Source: JBEATZ01 sp041178545
GTDB taxonomy: Bacteria; Planctomycetota; UBA1135; UBA2386
Direction of reading: 5' to 3'
Assembly: GCA_041178545.1 (NCBI GenBank)
Contig: JBEGVB010000002.1
Coordinates: 1 to 37,335 of the forward strand
DNA length: 37,335 nt
Of the stretch, positions 27,329-35,185 are shown piece after piece. The stretch's first letter is position 1; the number at the start of each line of letters is the position of its first letter. The notes beneath the pieces were generated by a model. It saw only the letters and a program-made list of their open reading frames with translations. It was not told the DNA's origin and did not search any database. A program made the position numbers and the translations under genes.

Positions 27329-28738
27329 TCACCTCGCCCTGGTGCGGAACTCCACCAGCACGGGTGCGAGCGGCACGCCTTGCTCGCTCTGGAACCCGTT
27401 GCGTTGCCCGTCGTTGAGGCCGAACCGGTAGCTGCGCCCGGGCTCGAGCGCGACGGGAAGCGTCAACACCTTGCGCGCGCGGTCGTAGGAAGGCTTGCCC
27501 GTGATGCTGGGCAGGTCCGCCTTGGACCCCACCACCGACCAGCTCTGGTCCTTCATCGGCCGGTCGAACTCCACCGTGACGACCGTCGTGGCAGGGTCGA
27601 CGTCGACGCTGCCCGGTGCAGGGACGACCCGCACCACCGTGGGCGCAGGCGGTGCGCTCGCCAACGCGACGGCAACCTCGTCCAGGGCCTCGGCGATGCG
27701 CGGGACGAACGCGTCGAAGTCTGCGTAGGTCTTCCGGTCGGCCTGGTACTCCTTCAGCAACTCCGCGAGCCCGGCCGCCCAAGGGAAGTGCTTCTGCTGC
27801 TCGATGCGCTCCTGAAGCCTGCCGGCTTCCTCACCCTCCGTGTCGTACATGCACCGGATCACGCACGCACGCACGAAGGTCTCGCACAGCACCGTGCGGC
27901 CGTTGCCGTACGCCTGGCGCCGCATGACCTCGGCCTTGGCGGCGAAGAGCCTGCGGCCCGCGTCCTCCAGCCGTGCGAGGTGCCGGTCGACCACCGGGTT
28001 CGTGTAGGCGTGGCAGAGCTCGTGCACGAACAGCGACAGCATCTCGTCGCCGAACACGGGCAGGCCCTCCTCGTCGAACCGCCAGCAGCCGAACACGGGC
28101 CGGAGCTCGTCAGGCCTGCCGTCCGGGTACTGGATGCTCACGCCGTAGTTGTGGCCCCCGCACAGCAATCCCACCTGCGCCGTGCAGGTCGCTCCAGCGC
28201 GGGCGCCGAAGAACGTGTCGAACCAGGGGAGAGCCTTGGACCGTGACAGTTGCGCGGCGAGGCGCGCCTCGGCCTTGCGGTGGTGGTCGGCCCACTGCTC
28301 GAAGAACGCAGCCGCGTTGCCCTCCTTGGCGAAGTCGCGCAGCAGCTTGGCCACGCCGCGCGGGTCCGAGCCGTCCCAGCGCTCGTCGAGCATGGCAGGG
28401 CGCGGTTCCAGCGCGCAGCGCTCCTCGAGGGTCGGCAGTGGACCCAGGTGCACAGCAAGCTGCGCCACCGCGTCGTAGGCGATCCCCTTCTCACGGCGCA
28501 GGACCTCGAGCCGCTCGACGAGTGCGTGGCCCTCAAGCGCCTCGAAGTGCGCCGCGATCGCCTTGCTGTACCCGGACTCGGGCTTGCGCGGCTGGTACTC
28601 CTCGAAACCAGCGAACCGCGCTGCCACGCACAGGAGTTCCATCGCGTGGGACACCTCCGCCCGCACGGGCGGGGCCCCGGGTGCCTGACCAAGTGCACTC
28701 GTGGCAAACAGGAGACAGGCGAGCAGGGCTGTCCTCAT
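27329..28738 (-). CDS. DUF4932 putative metalloprotease with Ig-like C-terminal domain, exported
   Basis: 469 aa. A signal peptide (1-18, TSALGQ) is followed by a DUF4932-like domain (about 30-340). It carries H239-E-L-C-H243 in SLFVHELCHAYTNP, a zinc-protease HExxH motif, with E286 in LCETFVRACVIRCMYD as a possible third ligand. Residues about 365-465 form a bacterial Ig-like domain (VVRVVPAPGSVDVDP...VTVEFDRPM). Eleven or more cysteines is high for this window. Peptidase activity is inferred from the motif; the family has no assigned substrate that I know of. The gene ends two bases from the convergent tRNA-Ser and diverges from the TonB-family gene across 173 bases with no clear promoter. 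Confidence 0.83.
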   Translation of the reverse strand: MRTALLACLLFATSALGQAPGAPPVRAEVSHAMELLCVAARFAGFEEYQPRKPESGYSKAIAAHFEALEGHALVERLEVLRREKGIAYDAVAQLAVHLGPLPTLEERCALEPRPAMLDERWDGSDPRGVAKLLRDFAKEGNAAAFFEQWADHHRKAEARLAAQLSRSKALPWFDTFFGARAGATCTAQVGLLCGGHNYGVSIQYPDGRPDELRPVFGCWRFDEEGLPVFGDEMLSLFVHELCHAYTNPVVDRHLARLEDAGRRLFAAKAEVMRRQAYGNGRTVLCETFVRACVIRCMYDTEGEEAGRLQERIEQQKHFPWAAGLAELLKEYQADRKTYADFDAFVPRIAEALDEVAVALASAPPAPTVVRVVPAPGSVDVDPATTVVTVEFDRPMKDQSWSVVGSKADLPSITGKPSYDRARKVLTLPVALEPGRSYRFGLNDGQRNGFQSEQGVPLAPVLVEFRTRAR

Positions 28739-28911
28739 GCCCCGATGCTATCAACCGGGCCTGCGAGGCCGGCAAGCCTGCGGGAGCAGGCCACTTGCGC
28801 CATGGCCGCCCGCCCCCGGTGGCGGGAACCGCTGGGGCTTGCTGCTGCGGCCCGTCGAACCCGGTGCGCGACAACCCCGTTTGCGTATGCTGCGCGCCCT
28901 CGCCACCCTCC

Positions 28912-29733
28912 ATGACTGCCACCGAAGCCCTGCCGACCGCCGTGCTCGCAGCGCCCCCGCGGCCCGCGCTCCGGACCCTGCCTGCCGCAGCGGCCCCGAA
29001 GGTCGCGGGTTGGACGGTGGCGGTCCCCTGGCTGGCGCTCTCGCTCGCGCTCCACACCGGTGCCATGCTCGGTGCAATCGGGCTGCTGCACGCGCCAACC
29101 GGCCCCCAGACATCCCGGGCAATCCACCTGCGGTTCGAGGAGTCGGACGCGTCCACGGCAGCCGTCGCGGCACCGACGCCCCCGCCCCCCGCAGCCTTTG
29201 CCGCCGAGGTGAACGAGCCCCCGGTTCCCACCCGCGAGGTGCAGGAAACCCCCGAACGGTTCGAGTCGGTGCTCGCACGGATGAACCCGCCCGCGCCGCA
29301 GACCCCGCTCGCCGACGCCGTCGTGCAACCACCCAAGGCCGGCGGGTGGCGCCAGGTCGACCTGCTGCAGAAGGTGCGCGTGGAACCCACGCCCAACCCC
29401 GCACTGCCCGCCACCGAGGCAGAGCCGCCGACCGAGTCCGCGGCGGTGGCCGCACCGGACTCCGCACTCGTGCTGGCGCCGCTGGCCGGCCTCAACCCGC
29501 AGCCCGAGTACCCTGCCGCCGCAAGACGCAATGGCATCGAGGGGACCACGCTGCTGGCCCTGCAGGTGGACGTGGACGGCACCGTGACCGGGGTGCGCGT
29601 CGTCACCAGCAGCGGCAACGGGTTGCTCGACGCCGCAGCGCTTCGCGCCGCCCGCAAGTGGCGGTTCGAGAACGGCCCCGGTTCGATCGAGGTGCCCTTC
29701 GTCTTCCGCCTGCGTCCGCCCCAACCGGACTGA
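28912..29733 (+). CDS. TonB-family protein
   Basis: 273 aa. A cytoplasmic N-terminus is followed by one membrane segment (about 35-59, WTVAVPWLALSLALHTG...), a Pro-rich periplasmic spacer (about 75-185), and a TonB C-terminal domain (about 190-270). That domain carries YPAAARRNGIEGTTLLALQVDVDGTV, VVTSSGNGLLDAAAL and the hallmark ARKWRFE. TonB couples inner-membrane energy to outer-membrane transport, but no ExbB/ExbD or TonB-dependent receptor gene is nearby, and many TonB-domain proteins have other uses. ATG 28912 gives the natural N-terminus. It lies 75 bases ahead of the helical-repeat/CotH/VTC cluster on the same strand and could be part of that transcription unit. Confidence 0.85.
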   Translation: MTATEALPTAVLAAPPRPALRTLPAAAAPKVAGWTVAVPWLALSLALHTGAMLGAIGLLHAPTGPQTSRAIHLRFEESDASTAAVAAPTPPPPAAFAAEVNEPPVPTREVQETPERFESVLARMNPPAPQTPLADAVVQPPKAGGWRQVDLLQKVRVEPTPNPALPATEAEPPTESAAVAAPDSALVLAPLAGLNPQPEYPAAARRNGIEGTTLLALQVDVDGTVTGVRVVTSSGNGLLDAAALRAARKWRFENGPGSIEVPFVFRLRPPQPD

Positions 29734-29808
29734 CCGCCTGCGTGTCGACGCGGATTCGCCCATGGCACCGCAAGGCAGCGGGCCCCGACGGCCGATGATG
29801 TCGGTCCC

Positions 29809-30828
29809 ATGACCCCCGTGCGGATCGGCTGGACCGGCCATGCCCTGCGCGCCCTCTCGCTGGCTGCGGGGCTCGCGTGCACGGCTGGCTTCGTGGCCTG
29901 GCGCACGCAACCGGACCTCGTGCACGCACTCGATGCCGAGATCCGCCGCGCGTACGAGGAACCGTGGTTGAACCGCTGGAACGAGGCACTGGCGCTCCAG
30001 CCCTCCGACCCTGCTGCAGCCCTGGCTCGTCTCGACGCACTCGGACGCGACCTCGGCTTCGTGCGCGAACTCGACCGCGGCGCCGTGCTGGTGCGCATGG
30101 TCTCGCAGCACGCAGCCGCGCTTGCCGAGGGGCTCGGGAGCCTCGACTCGGCACGCTGGCACGCGCGCAGGCTGCACGAACTGGACGACCGCGACCTCGG
30201 TGCACTCGTGCTGCACTGCCGGTTGTCGGCCCACGACGACGCGGGCCGCACCGAGGCCATCCGGCTGCTCCGGCCCGTGGTGCAACGCTTCCCAGGGCAC
30301 GGTCCCACGGCCCATTTGCTCGCCGTACTGCTGTTGTCCGCAGGGGAACCCGGCGAGGCGCTCGCAGTGCTGGAGGCGGCTGCCGATGACCCTGCGCCGG
30401 CCCAGTGGGACGTGCGGTGGGGCGCGCACCCCGAGGAACAGTGTTGGATGCTCCCGGTCGCCGACGGGCCCACGGGGCTCGCTGCCAGCGTCACGGTGGA
30501 GCACGGTGCGCCGCTTGCCGAACTCGCGTTCACTCCACCTGCAGGCACGACGCTGCAGTCGTTGCAGGTCCAGGTGCAGGACCGGGCGGAAACGCTTGGC
30601 CCCGACGCAGCACAGCTGGCGCAAGCAACGACGGTGCGCGTGGCACTCCCGGGCCCGCTGCCTGCGGGGCGCACGCGCTTCACGGTGCGCGCAACGCGCG
30701 CCCACGCCCTCCCCGACTGGCTGCGTGCGGCACTGCAGGGCGACCTCGGTCGCGCACTCGCTGCAACACCCGCCCTCGACCCCGCACGACGCGAGCGCCT
30801 CGTGCGCTTGCAGGAGCGCTGCCGGTGA
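29809..30828 (+). CDS. Membrane-anchored helical-repeat (TPR-like) protein of the CotH/VTC cluster
   Basis: 339 aa. A single N-terminal membrane segment (about 12-31) precedes a helical region (about 40-200) of TPR-like pairs, for example LNRWNEALALQPSDPAAALARLDAL and AVLLLSAGEPGEALAVLEAA. A beta-rich part follows (about 215-300), then a helical basic C-terminus. No catalytic motif is seen; it is probably an extracytoplasmic partner-binding protein. Its TGA overlaps the CotH gene's GTG start (GTGA), so the two are translationally coupled. The TPR call rests on spacing and composition rather than a strict consensus match. Confidence 0.72.
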   Translation: MTPVRIGWTGHALRALSLAAGLACTAGFVAWRTQPDLVHALDAEIRRAYEEPWLNRWNEALALQPSDPAAALARLDALGRDLGFVRELDRGAVLVRMVSQHAAALAEGLGSLDSARWHARRLHELDDRDLGALVLHCRLSAHDDAGRTEAIRLLRPVVQRFPGHGPTAHLLAVLLLSAGEPGEALAVLEAAADDPAPAQWDVRWGAHPEEQCWMLPVADGPTGLAASVTVEHGAPLAELAFTPPAGTTLQSLQVQVQDRAETLGPDAAQLAQATTVRVALPGPLPAGRTRFTVRATRAHALPDWLRAALQGDLGRALAATPALDPARRERLVRLQERCR

Positions 30829-33626
30829 AACGCGCACTCGGTTTCGCCTGGCGCTGGGTCTGGCTGCCCTCGTTCTGCATGGTGGCGGTGTTCGCCCACT
30901 GGGCCCATGCCACCTGGCGGCAGTACGAGGACTTCGGCCTGCGCGTCGACATCAGGCCCTACGCGATGACGCTCCACGACTGCGGCTCCGAGCAGCTCGA
31001 CCACATGCTGCGCGGTGCGCGCCTCGACTGGCAGCTGGCGAGCCTGCGCGGCCCGACGCCCGACGATCGCAGGGGCAGCATCGAGCTGTTCGTCGAGGAG
31101 TCGGCACTCGCCAGACTGGAGTCGGGACTCCCCTACTCCGGCCTCGAGTACGTGGACGCACGGCTGCGCAACGGCGACGAGTTGCAGGACGTGCGCGTCC
31201 GCCTGCGCGGCGACACCGTGCTGCACTGGGGCCACCCCAAGAAGTCGATGCGTGTGCGCACGCGCCGCAGCGAGACCTTCCTCGGGATGCAGAGCTTCAA
31301 CCTCGTCGCACCCAAGTTCCCCGAGCAGATCAACAACGTCCTGGGCGCGCGCCTTGCCCGCAGGCTGGGCCTCGCCGTGCCGCTCACCGGCCTCGTCGAC
31401 GTCCACCTCAACGGCAACTTCCACGGCGTGTACGAGTTGGTGGAGCAGCTCGACGCCGGCACGCTCGTGGCCAACGGGCGCGCACCCGGCCAACTGCTCG
31501 TGGGCGAGTTGGTCATGCTGGACTCCTGGAGCGGCATCGCCAACCGGTTGTTCGAGCGCGCAGGGTTCTGGGAGCCCGCGGAAGGCGACGAGACCATGCA
31601 TGCGGCGGGCTTCGGGCCCATGGCCGAGCTGGTGCGACTCGTCAACACGCCTGCGACGACCGAGTCCGTGCAGCGTCTCGGCGAACTGCTCGACCTGGAC
31701 GCGTTTGCACGCCTCTCCGTGCTGGAACAGCTCACGCAGAGCCACCACGACGACCAGGTGCACAACTGGCGCCTCGCCTGGGACCGCTGGCGCCAGCGCT
31801 TCGAGCCGGTGCCGTGGGACCTCGTCGGCTGGTCGGAGACCATGCGCCCGCCCGAGGGCCGCACGATCGACATCGACCCCGTCTACAGCGCCCTGCACGA
31901 ACTGCTGCACATGCACGCGGGCTTCCTCGCGGCACGCAATCGCGTGCTGCGCGAGTTCCGCGACACGGGCGGCGTGGATTGGCTGCTCGGCGAGATCGAC
32001 GCAGAGTCGAAGGCCCTGCTGGCCGCCACGCCTGCCGACCGCAACCTGCGGCCGCTCGACGACGGGGAAGTGGTGCACGCCGTGGCGCAGTTCCGCACCT
32101 TCGCCGCCGCAGCGGCTGCCGAACTGATGGCAACCGCGCTGGAGGACCGACCGAGGGCCCGCTGGCAGCAGGACCCCGCTGCGCCCCAGCGGCTGCAGCT
32201 CGAACTCGCGAACCGCACACCGACCGACGCACTGGAACTGACCTTTGCCGCGCCACTCCCTGCTGGCACGCACGCAACGCTGGTGGTGACGCGCCACCAC
32301 GGTGCAGAACGGATGCAGCTGGGCGAGTGCGTGCGCGTGCAGGGCAACCGCATGCACCTCGAGCTGCCGCTGCTGGCAGAGCTGGGCCGGGACTGGCGGC
32401 TCGACCGCGAGGGCTACGGATTCCGCAACAACCGCAGGGAAGTGCTCCCCACCACCGTCGCGCTGGAGTTCGCGGGCACGGCGCTGCCCAACGTCGTGGG
32501 CGTCGATGCCATGCTCGCCAGCGTGCGGCACCCGCTGGAGCGCGCTGCAGCAGTGAGCACGCGGCCCGTGGAGGGCTGGTTCCTGCCGCCACTGCCGGCG
32601 ACCGAACCCGAACTGACCTGGTCGGGCGAGGTGACCCTTGCTGCAGACACCGTGCTGCGCCAGCCGCTACGCATCGCAGCCGGCACCACCGTGCGCATGG
32701 CAGCAGGCGCCTCGCTCACCTGCCGCGCACGCGTGCTCGCCCAGGGCACCGAGGCAGCGCCCATCCGGTTCGAGCCACTCGTGGCAGGCACCACGTGGGG
32801 CGCGGTGGCCCTGCTGGGTCGCGACACCGCCGGATCCCGCCTCGAGCACTGCACCTTCTCGGGCGGCGCCGGCACCCTCGACCCCCACCGCGAGCGCCCG
32901 GCTGCCCTCGCGCTCCACGACACGGACGGCATCGTGCTGCACAAGTGCCACTTTCGCGACAACCCCGTGGTCGACGCTGCTGTCCATGCAGCCTATGCAG
33001 GCATCGTGTTCGAGGGCGTGACCATCGAGGGCCCGGGTGCGAGCGGCATCCGCGCCACGCGCAGCGGCATCCGCCTGGCGGACTGCGCCTTCCGCGACCT
33101 TGCCGCTGACGCACTGTTCCTCGACGCCGGCCGCGCCGCAGTCCGCACGACCTCGTTCGAGCGCGTGCAGGGCCGGGCCCTTGCCGTCACCGCTGGAAGC
33201 GAGGCTGCGGTGCTCGACACCCGCATCGTGCAGACCGCCACCGGCATCGAGGCCCTCGACGGCTCCACGGTGCAGGCAGCGAACTGCGAACTCGCGCGCT
33301 GTGCGGTGCCCGTGCGCGCAGGCAGCTCGCGCCGGCAGTTCCCCGGTGCAACCGTTGCACTGGCCAACTGTGCATTGGTCGAAGCAACCGGCGTGCCCAC
33401 GGCCGAGAACCGCTCCACCATCACCCTCACCGACTGCCGCGTGGACGCAGCCACGGCATCCGCTCCCGCGACGCGCAACCTGGTGCTCGTCGACACCGAT
33501 GCAGGCACCACCGCACGACGCAGTGCGCCGCCTGCCATGGACCTCTCGCCTGCGCTGCGCACGCTGGCGGGACCGCAATGGCGCGCGGTCCGCACCGACG
33601 TGAGGGGGGTGGCCGATGGCAAGTGA
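30825..33626 (+). CDS. CotH-kinase-domain protein with C-terminal parallel beta-helix
   Basis: 933 aa from GTG 30825, with ribosome-binding site AGGAG at 30812-30816. An N-terminal membrane anchor (about 8-30) precedes a CotH-like atypical kinase domain (about 85-500). Markers are VRVRLRGD with the nearby MRVRTRRSETFLGMQSFNL, LNGNFHGVYELVEQLD (195-210), and HHDDQVHNWRLAWDRW...FEPVPWDL (307-333), the last matching the CotH D..N......P.WD pattern. B. subtilis CotH phosphorylates spore-coat proteins. Residues about 595-900 are short repeating beta-coil units (GIRATRSGIRLADCAF-like), a right-handed parallel beta-helix. The domain faces outside, given the N-terminal anchor (inference). It overlaps the upstream gene by 4 bases and the VTC gene by 11, so the three are coupled. 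Confidence 0.87.
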   Translation: MKRALGFAWRWVWLPSFCMVAVFAHWAHATWRQYEDFGLRVDIRPYAMTLHDCGSEQLDHMLRGARLDWQLASLRGPTPDDRRGSIELFVEESALARLESGLPYSGLEYVDARLRNGDELQDVRVRLRGDTVLHWGHPKKSMRVRTRRSETFLGMQSFNLVAPKFPEQINNVLGARLARRLGLAVPLTGLVDVHLNGNFHGVYELVEQLDAGTLVANGRAPGQLLVGELVMLDSWSGIANRLFERAGFWEPAEGDETMHAAGFGPMAELVRLVNTPATTESVQRLGELLDLDAFARLSVLEQLTQSHHDDQVHNWRLAWDRWRQRFEPVPWDLVGWSETMRPPEGRTIDIDPVYSALHELLHMHAGFLAARNRVLREFRDTGGVDWLLGEIDAESKALLAATPADRNLRPLDDGEVVHAVAQFRTFAAAAAAELMATALEDRPRARWQQDPAAPQRLQLELANRTPTDALELTFAAPLPAGTHATLVVTRHHGAERMQLGECVRVQGNRMHLELPLLAELGRDWRLDREGYGFRNNRREVLPTTVALEFAGTALPNVVGVDAMLASVRHPLERAAAVSTRPVEGWFLPPLPATEPELTWSGEVTLAADTVLRQPLRIAAGTTVRMAAGASLTCRARVLAQGTEAAPIRFEPLVAGTTWGAVALLGRDTAGSRLEHCTFSGGAGTLDPHRERPAALALHDTDGIVLHKCHFRDNPVVDAAVHAAYAGIVFEGVTIEGPGASGIRATRSGIRLADCAFRDLAADALFLDAGRAAVRTTSFERVQGRALAVTAGSEAAVLDTRIVQTATGIEALDGSTVQAANCELARCAVPVRAGSSRRQFPGATVALANCALVEATGVPTAENRSTITLTDCRVDAATASAPATRNLVLVDTDAGTTARRSAPPAMDLSPALRTLAGPQWRAVRTDVRGVADGK

Positions 33627-34371
33627 CCGGCGCCGCACCCAACTCAGCTTCCTGCGCTTCGAGTTCAAGTACGTGCTCGACCAGCGGCTGCGCGAACAGG
33701 TCGAGGCCGAACTCGGCCACTTCGTCGAACTCGACCCCTGGGTCTCGCAGCAGCAGGACAACCAGTACCCGGTGCGGAGCCTCTACTTCGACGACCCCCA
33801 CTGGACCACGTTCCACGACAAGGTCGACGGGCTCCACACGCGCTCCAAGTTCCGCCTGCGCACCTATGGCAGCGGCGAGGCGGGTGCGGTCACGCCCCTG
33901 TTCCTTGAGCTCAAGGGCCGCGTCAACAACCTCGTCTTCAAGCACCGCACCCCCGTCGATGCGGCCCTCGACCGCAGCCTGCGCGGCAGCGCCCTCGCCC
34001 ACCGCGTCGCAGGGCTCGCGGCCCCCAGCGACGTACGCGATCAGTACCTGTTCCAGCTGCACCGTCGCGAGCTGCGGCCGGTCGTCCTCGTCGACTACCT
34101 GCGCCGCCCCTACGTGAGCCGCTTCGACCCCGAGTTCCGCGTCACCTTCGACTCCAGCCTCGCTGGCTGGGCCTCCGACGGACTCGTGCCACCGCCCGGA
34201 GCCAACCGTCGCCTCCTCGTGCCCGGCCACACCGTGATGGAGGTCAAGTTCCGCCACCACGTGCCTGCATGGTTCCACCGGATCGTGCAGGCGTACGAGC
34301 TGCGCCGCGTCTCCATCTCGAAAGTCTGCACTGCGGTTCAGGCCCTCGGCCTGGCTGCCGAAACAACCTGA
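33616..34371 (+). CDS. VTC-domain polyphosphate-polymerase-like protein
   Basis: 251 aa, essentially a lone VTC domain (PF09359). The family's basic-tunnel strands are evident in order: RFEFKYVL (E16, K18), VRSLYFDD (R54), KFRLRTYG (K78, R80, R82), FLELKGR (E98, K100), VDYLRRPYVSR, VMEVKFRHHVPAW (E219, K221) and SISKVCTAV (K236). In yeast Vtc4 this domain makes polyphosphate from ATP at a metal-dependent tunnel. Bacterial homologues are generally annotated as polyphosphate polymerases; the activity is inferred. There is no signal peptide, so it is cytoplasmic and probably acts with the next-door membrane protein. It starts inside the CotH gene, 11 bases before its stop, with a purine-rich AGGGGGG site. 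Confidence 0.92.
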   Translation: MASDRRRTQLSFLRFEFKYVLDQRLREQVEAELGHFVELDPWVSQQQDNQYPVRSLYFDDPHWTTFHDKVDGLHTRSKFRLRTYGSGEAGAVTPLFLELKGRVNNLVFKHRTPVDAALDRSLRGSALAHRVAGLAAPSDVRDQYLFQLHRRELRPVVLVDYLRRPYVSRFDPEFRVTFDSSLAGWASDGLVPPPGANRRLLVPGHTVMEVKFRHHVPAWFHRIVQAYELRRVSISKVCTAVQALGLAAETT

Positions 34372-34390
34372 AGCCCGAGAGCCCGATCCC

Positions 34391-35098
34391 ATGGCCACCC
34401 TCCCTGCCTTCCCGGTCCAGAACCCGCTCCAGTCGCCTGCCGACATCGTGCAGGTGTTCGGCGTGTTCGACTTCGTGGTCAACATCGGCCTCGCCACCCT
34501 GCTGGGCCTCGTGCTCGCACTGGTCTACCGGCACACCCACAAGGGGTTGTCCTACTCCCAGTCCTTCACCCAGACGATCCTGCTCATCGCCGTCATCGTC
34601 GCCATCGTGATGATGACCATCGAGAACAGCCTCGCGCGCGCCTTCGCGCTCGTGGGCGCACTCTCGATCATCCGCTTCCGCACCGTCGTCAAGGACACGC
34701 GCGACACCGCCTTCGTCTTCTCCGCCCTCGCGGTGGGCATGGCCTGCGGCACCGCCATGTACGAACTCGCCGCCATCGGCACCGCCTTCCTGTGCGGCAT
34801 CGTGTTCGTGCTCTACGCCACCAACTTCGGCGCCCTCTACAAGAGCGAGTTCGTGCTGCGCTTCACCTTCGAGCAGGGCAAGGACAGCTCGGCCTACCTG
34901 ACGCCCATCCAAGAGGCAGCGCGCCGCTCCAACCTGCTGCACATCGAGCCCTCCGGCGACGGCCGCACCCTGCGCCTCACCTACGACATCACGCTGAACA
35001 AGGACGCCACCGCCGAGAAGCTGGCTGGTGCCCTGGGCAAGGTGGATGGCGTGTCGGACGTGGTCCTGATCGTGTCGAAGCAGGACGTCGACTACTGA
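34391..35098 (+). CDS. DUF4956 membrane protein
   Basis: 235 aa. About four membrane segments (about 26-46, 60-78, 110-125 and 128-146) are followed by a soluble C-terminal domain of about 85 residues with a ferredoxin-like or ACT-like strand-helix pattern (LRLTYDITLNKDATAEKLAGAL...VVLIVSKQD). The most conserved block is ARAFALVGALSIIRFRT-x-VKDTRDTAFVFSALAVGMACG, typical of DUF4956 (PF16316). DUF4956 genes commonly sit beside VTC and CotH genes, as here, 19 bases after the VTC stop. It may be the membrane channel or anchor for the VTC polymerase, as the Vtc transmembrane domains are in yeast (inference). The gap of 87 bases after it is GC-rich with no sure terminator. Confidence 0.9.
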   Translation: MATLPAFPVQNPLQSPADIVQVFGVFDFVVNIGLATLLGLVLALVYRHTHKGLSYSQSFTQTILLIAVIVAIVMMTIENSLARAFALVGALSIIRFRTVVKDTRDTAFVFSALAVGMACGTAMYELAAIGTAFLCGIVFVLYATNFGALYKSEFVLRFTFEQGKDSSAYLTPIQEAARRSNLLHIEPSGDGRTLRLTYDITLNKDATAEKLAGALGKVDGVSDVVLIVSKQDVDY

Positions 35099-35185
35099 CC
35101 GGGGGCGTTCGGGTGGCGTTTGCCGGGCCGCGGGTTCCGAAGGCCCGCCGGGCCGGGTAGCGTGCGTGCTGCCCAGAGAAACGCC

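Noticed and set aside
28886..28891. TATGCT as a -10 box for the TonB-family gene
   Set aside because: No acceptable -35 element lies 16-18 bases upstream, and it is too close to the start to judge.
28533..32531. A 1332-codon open frame on the minus strand opposite the TonB/CotH genes
   Set aside because: It is a GC-rich antisense shadow. Its translation is low-complexity Ser/Ala/Arg/Pro-rich with no motif, while the plus-strand genes show clear families.
35124..35147. Hairpin CGGGCC/GGCCCG after the DUF4956 gene as a terminator
   Set aside because: The stem is only six base pairs with a 12-base loop, has competing pairings and no T-run; such stems are frequent by chance at this GC content.
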